Assembly: GCA_002314885.1 (NCBI GenBank)
Contig: DCHT01000062.1
Span: forward strand, 31,342-39,707
Length of the DNA stretch: 8,366 nucleotides
Direction of reading: 5' to 3'
Source: Bacteroidales bacterium UBA1745
GTDB lineage: Bacteria; Bacteroidota; Bacteroidia; Bacteroidales; UBA932
Below, in pieces: positions 6,461-8,366 of this stretch. Every line of letters starts with the position of its first letter. The first letter of the stretch is position 1. A program made the translations under genes and the position numbers. Under the pieces are notes generated by a model. The model had not been told where the DNA came from and ran no database searches. It saw only the letters and a program-made list of their open reading frames with translations.

Positions 6461-6465
6461 TAAAT

Positions 6466-7464
6466 ATGTCATTGAAACCATACATAATCCTCGCTGCCCT
6501 GACCGTCCTCCTTGCCTCCTGCGAGAAGGAGAAAGGCGGCTTCCAGGCCGTCGACGGAGAAGTCGTAGTGCTCCAGGAAGCCTCCAGAGGCAACGGTGTC
6601 GACCTGGTCCTGATGGGCGACGGCTACACTGCTAAGCAGATACGCAAAGGCGAATACGACAAGGTTATGCGCACGGCGGCGGAAGACTTCTTCTCAGAGA
6701 ATCCGCTCGGCGGCCTGAGGGACCTGTTCAACGTCATCTACATCGTGGGCGTCTCGGAGGAAGAAGGCTGCTACAATGACCACAGCACCTGCTTCAGCGC
6801 CAAGCATCAGAACACCTACTCTTCTTCGATCAAGGGCAATACAGCCCTCATAAGACGCTTCACCTCCAACGCAATCGGAGAGGAGAGGCTGAAACATTCC
6901 GTGATGGCGGTCGTGATGAACAGCGGCGGACACGGCGGCACCACTCACTTTGAGGACACGATAGAAGGACAGGACTTCGGAGACGGCAGCGCCATCACCT
7001 TCATTCCGTATATGAGCGGAGGTGAGCAGTTCCGTCAGGTAATGCTGCACGAAAGCGCAGGCCACGCGCTGGCCAAACTGGGAGACGAATACTACTACGA
7101 AAGCAACGGCAGCATCACCGAGGCCTTTCTGAAACGATACGAGAACTACGCCCCTCTCGGCTATTACCGAAACATCGACATCACCAACGACCTGGATAAG
7201 GTCAAATGGAAGCACTTCATAAACGATGAGAGGTATGCCAGTGAGAAGATCAGCACCTATCTCGGCGGTATGACATTCAAAAGCGGCGTCTACAGGCCCA
7301 CATACGACAGTCTGATGGGCTCACAGTCCAACCCTCACTTCAACGCCCCGTCCCGCGAAGCCATTTACATCAACATACACAAGCGCGCCTTCGGAGCAGA
7401 ATGGACCTACGACTACGAAGATTTCGTCAAGTATGACCAAAATTGCTTATCTTTACAAAGATAA
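6466..7464 (+). CDS. M64 (IgA peptidase) family metallopeptidase, lipoprotein
   Basis: A 332-residue predicted lipoprotein with a zinc-peptidase domain of the M64 / IgA-peptidase type (PF09471). The N-terminus MSLKPYIILAALTVLLASC is a signal peptide with lipobox; Cys19 would be lipidated, and the charged EKEK after it may favour surface display, as charged residues there often do in Bacteroidota. The domain starts near VDLVLMGDGYTAKQ (45-58), as usual for the family, and runs on through FFSENPL, FNVIYIVGVSEEEGC, MNSGGHGG (151-158) and the metal site HESAGHALAKLGDEY (195-209). His195, Glu196 and His200 are the presumed ligands and catalyst, and Asp207 or Glu208 is a likely third ligand. The spacing is HExxxH, one residue longer than the classic HEXXH. 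The family includes an IgA-cleaving enzyme, but most members, including this one, have no known substrate. The lipoprotein signal at the N-terminus supports the start. It is divergent from the MATE gene and 12 nt upstream of the DUF4831 gene. Confidence 0.87.
   Translation: MSLKPYIILAALTVLLASCEKEKGGFQAVDGEVVVLQEASRGNGVDLVLMGDGYTAKQIRKGEYDKVMRTAAEDFFSENPLGGLRDLFNVIYIVGVSEEEGCYNDHSTCFSAKHQNTYSSSIKGNTALIRRFTSNAIGEERLKHSVMAVVMNSGGHGGTTHFEDTIEGQDFGDGSAITFIPYMSGGEQFRQVMLHESAGHALAKLGDEYYYESNGSITEAFLKRYENYAPLGYYRNIDITNDLDKVKWKHFINDERYASEKISTYLGGMTFKSGVYRPTYDSLMGSQSNPHFNAPSREAIYINIHKRAFGAEWTYDYEDFVKYDQNCLSLQR
7447..7464. repeat. Near-perfect palindrome overlapping the peptidase stop codon
   Basis: TTATCTTTACAAAGATAA has 8-nt arms that are exact reverse complements around a central AC. 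The last three bases are the stop codon of the M64-type gene. The left arm supplies a near -7 box on the plus strand (TATCTTTA, 7448-7455) that could serve the DUF4831 gene 21 nt downstream. The right arm supplies an exact TATCTTTG on the minus strand (7456-7463). It may be an operator, a promoter pair or chance in A/T-rich sequence. Confidence 0.45.
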
Positions 7465-7476
7465 AGTCACACGAAT

Positions 7477-8366
7477 ATGAAAAAGACCCTTATAATACTG
7501 GCAGCAGCGCTCCTTGCACAGGCTGCCTTCGCACAGGACCCGGCAGGAACCGTGGTCTATTCACTCCCTTCCACCACCCTGACTTTCGACGTTGAAGCCG
7601 TGCAGGAAAGCTTCTATGCAGGCCCCTACGCAAAATATGCCTCCAAATACCTCGGCATCGAGGTCCGCGAGGCTGACGAGACCACTTGCCACATCAGCAA
7701 GGTGAAGCTCACCCCTTACATCGAGGCAGACCAGAGCCGCCGATTCATCCTCGACGTCCCTGCAGCTGCCAATTCCACCTTCCTCAAGCTCTCAGCACAG
7801 GGCCTCATCGCATTCTCCGACGGCAGCCTCGGCAACAGCGGAGTGTGGAGATTCCCGTCCGCAGGCAAGGGCGACTTCTCCGGCAAGGGCGTAAGCTCCA
7901 ACCTCCTCACCGAGGAGACCACCCTCTACCGCAACTCCAGCAACGGAAGTTCCTACAACAATGTATCCGTGCAGCAGAATATGGTAGTGGAGAAATCCCT
8001 CGAGAAACGTGCCGCTGAGACCGCCGAAATCATCTTCGACCTCCGCAAGAAGAGGCTCCAGATCGTCACCGGCGACACCGACGCCACCTACAGCGGAGCC
8101 GCAATGGGCGCAGCAATCGAGGAAATCTCACGCCTCGAGAAGGAATATATGACTATGTTCACAGGCTACTCAGAATTCAAGGACCTCCGTATGCACTTCG
8201 AGGTAGTGCCTCAGCCAGGTGAGACCCAGAAGTACGTTGCCTTCCGAGTTTCCGACGCCGCCGGCCTCGTTGCCGCCGACGACCTCTCAGGCACCCCTGC
8301 AGTCCTCGAGCTCATCCCTGAGGCCATAGAGTCCGTACCTGCCCCTGCCAAGGCTCAGAAAGGCAG
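7477..8366 (+). CDS. DUF4831 family exported protein, N-terminal 296 residues (runs off right edge)
   Basis: A protein of unknown function that I recognise as DUF4831 (PF16115), found mainly in Bacteroidota. Residues 1-19 (MKKTLIILAAALLAQAAFA) form a signal peptide with likely cleavage before Gln20, so the protein is exported, most likely periplasmic since no lipobox is present. The mature part opens with GTVVYSLPSTTLTFDVEAV and then GPYAKYASKYLGIE, both typical of the family. A later segment AAETAEIIFDLRKKRLQIVTGD (about 188-209) precedes MGAAIEEISRLEKEYMTMFTGYSE, also family-like. The frame is open to the window edge; the family is usually somewhat longer, so the C-terminus is missing. It starts 12 nt after the M64-type gene and could be co-transcribed with it or driven by a weak box in the palindrome. 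Glu and Lys codons here are mostly GAG and AAG, suggesting good expression. Function cannot be assigned. Confidence 0.86.
   Translation, partial: MKKTLIILAAALLAQAAFAQDPAGTVVYSLPSTTLTFDVEAVQESFYAGPYAKYASKYLGIEVREADETTCHISKVKLTPYIEADQSRRFILDVPAAANSTFLKLSAQGLIAFSDGSLGNSGVWRFPSAGKGDFSGKGVSSNLLTEETTLYRNSSNGSSYNNVSVQQNMVVEKSLEKRAAETAEIIFDLRKKRLQIVTGDTDATYSGAAMGAAIEEISRLEKEYMTMFTGYSEFKDLRMHFEVVPQPGETQKYVAFRVSDAAGLVAADDLSGTPAVLELIPEAIESVPAPAKAQKG

Noticed and set aside
6694..7215. Minus-strand open frame of 173 codons inside the peptidase gene
   Set aside because: Shadow of the M64-type gene, whose own frame carries the metal site and signal peptide.

Overview
The window reads as a chromosomal stretch of a Bacteroidota (Bacteroidales-type) bacterium, probably a host-associated one. 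The reasons are an ATP synthase beta subunit with the 9-residue N-terminal offset and atpD-first layout usual there, -7 promoter boxes of the Bacteroidetes form TAnnTTTG in front of four genes, and several families common in that phylum (DUF4831, DUF3737, M64 peptidase lipoprotein, C_GCAxxG_C_C protein). I see no mobile element, tRNA, rRNA, CRISPR array or horizontal-transfer scar, and no gene-free stretch longer than about 80 bases.

Layout. Minus strand, right to left: a tightly packed set MATE efflux pump -> DUF3737 beta-solenoid -> MalY/PatB-type PLP C-S lyase/aminotransferase (gaps of 4 and 3 nt). A 61-nt gap with its own promoter box follows, then a POT-family peptide transporter -> C_GCAxxG_C_C redox-type protein (gap 4 nt), then a putative terminator/promoter segment and the 5' part of atpD, which runs off the left edge. 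Plus strand, from position 6466: an M64-type metallopeptidase lipoprotein and, 12 nt later, an exported DUF4831 protein that runs off the right edge. The two transcription directions part from a 55-bp intergenic region in which both -7 boxes lie only 5-7 nt from the start codons.

How the genes may work together. The five minus-strand genes from MATE to C_GCAxxG_C_C look like one functional neighbourhood: a peptide importer, a PLP enzyme of a family that cleaves cysteine S-conjugates, a drug/metabolite exporter and a cysteine-rich redox protein. A POT importer plus a PatB-type C-S lyase is the pairing known from staphylococcal release of thioalcohols from Cys-Gly conjugates. Import, cleavage and export of S-conjugated cysteine peptides is therefore the most interesting hypothesis here, but it is an inference. 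The POT protein is itself unusual: two acidic positions tied to proton coupling in studied relatives are Asn and His, and the extra helix pair sits between helices 7 and 8. A 9-bp GC-rich hairpin followed by T6, shaped like an intrinsic terminator, lies inside the first codons of the C_GCAxxG_C_C gene and may act as an attenuator.
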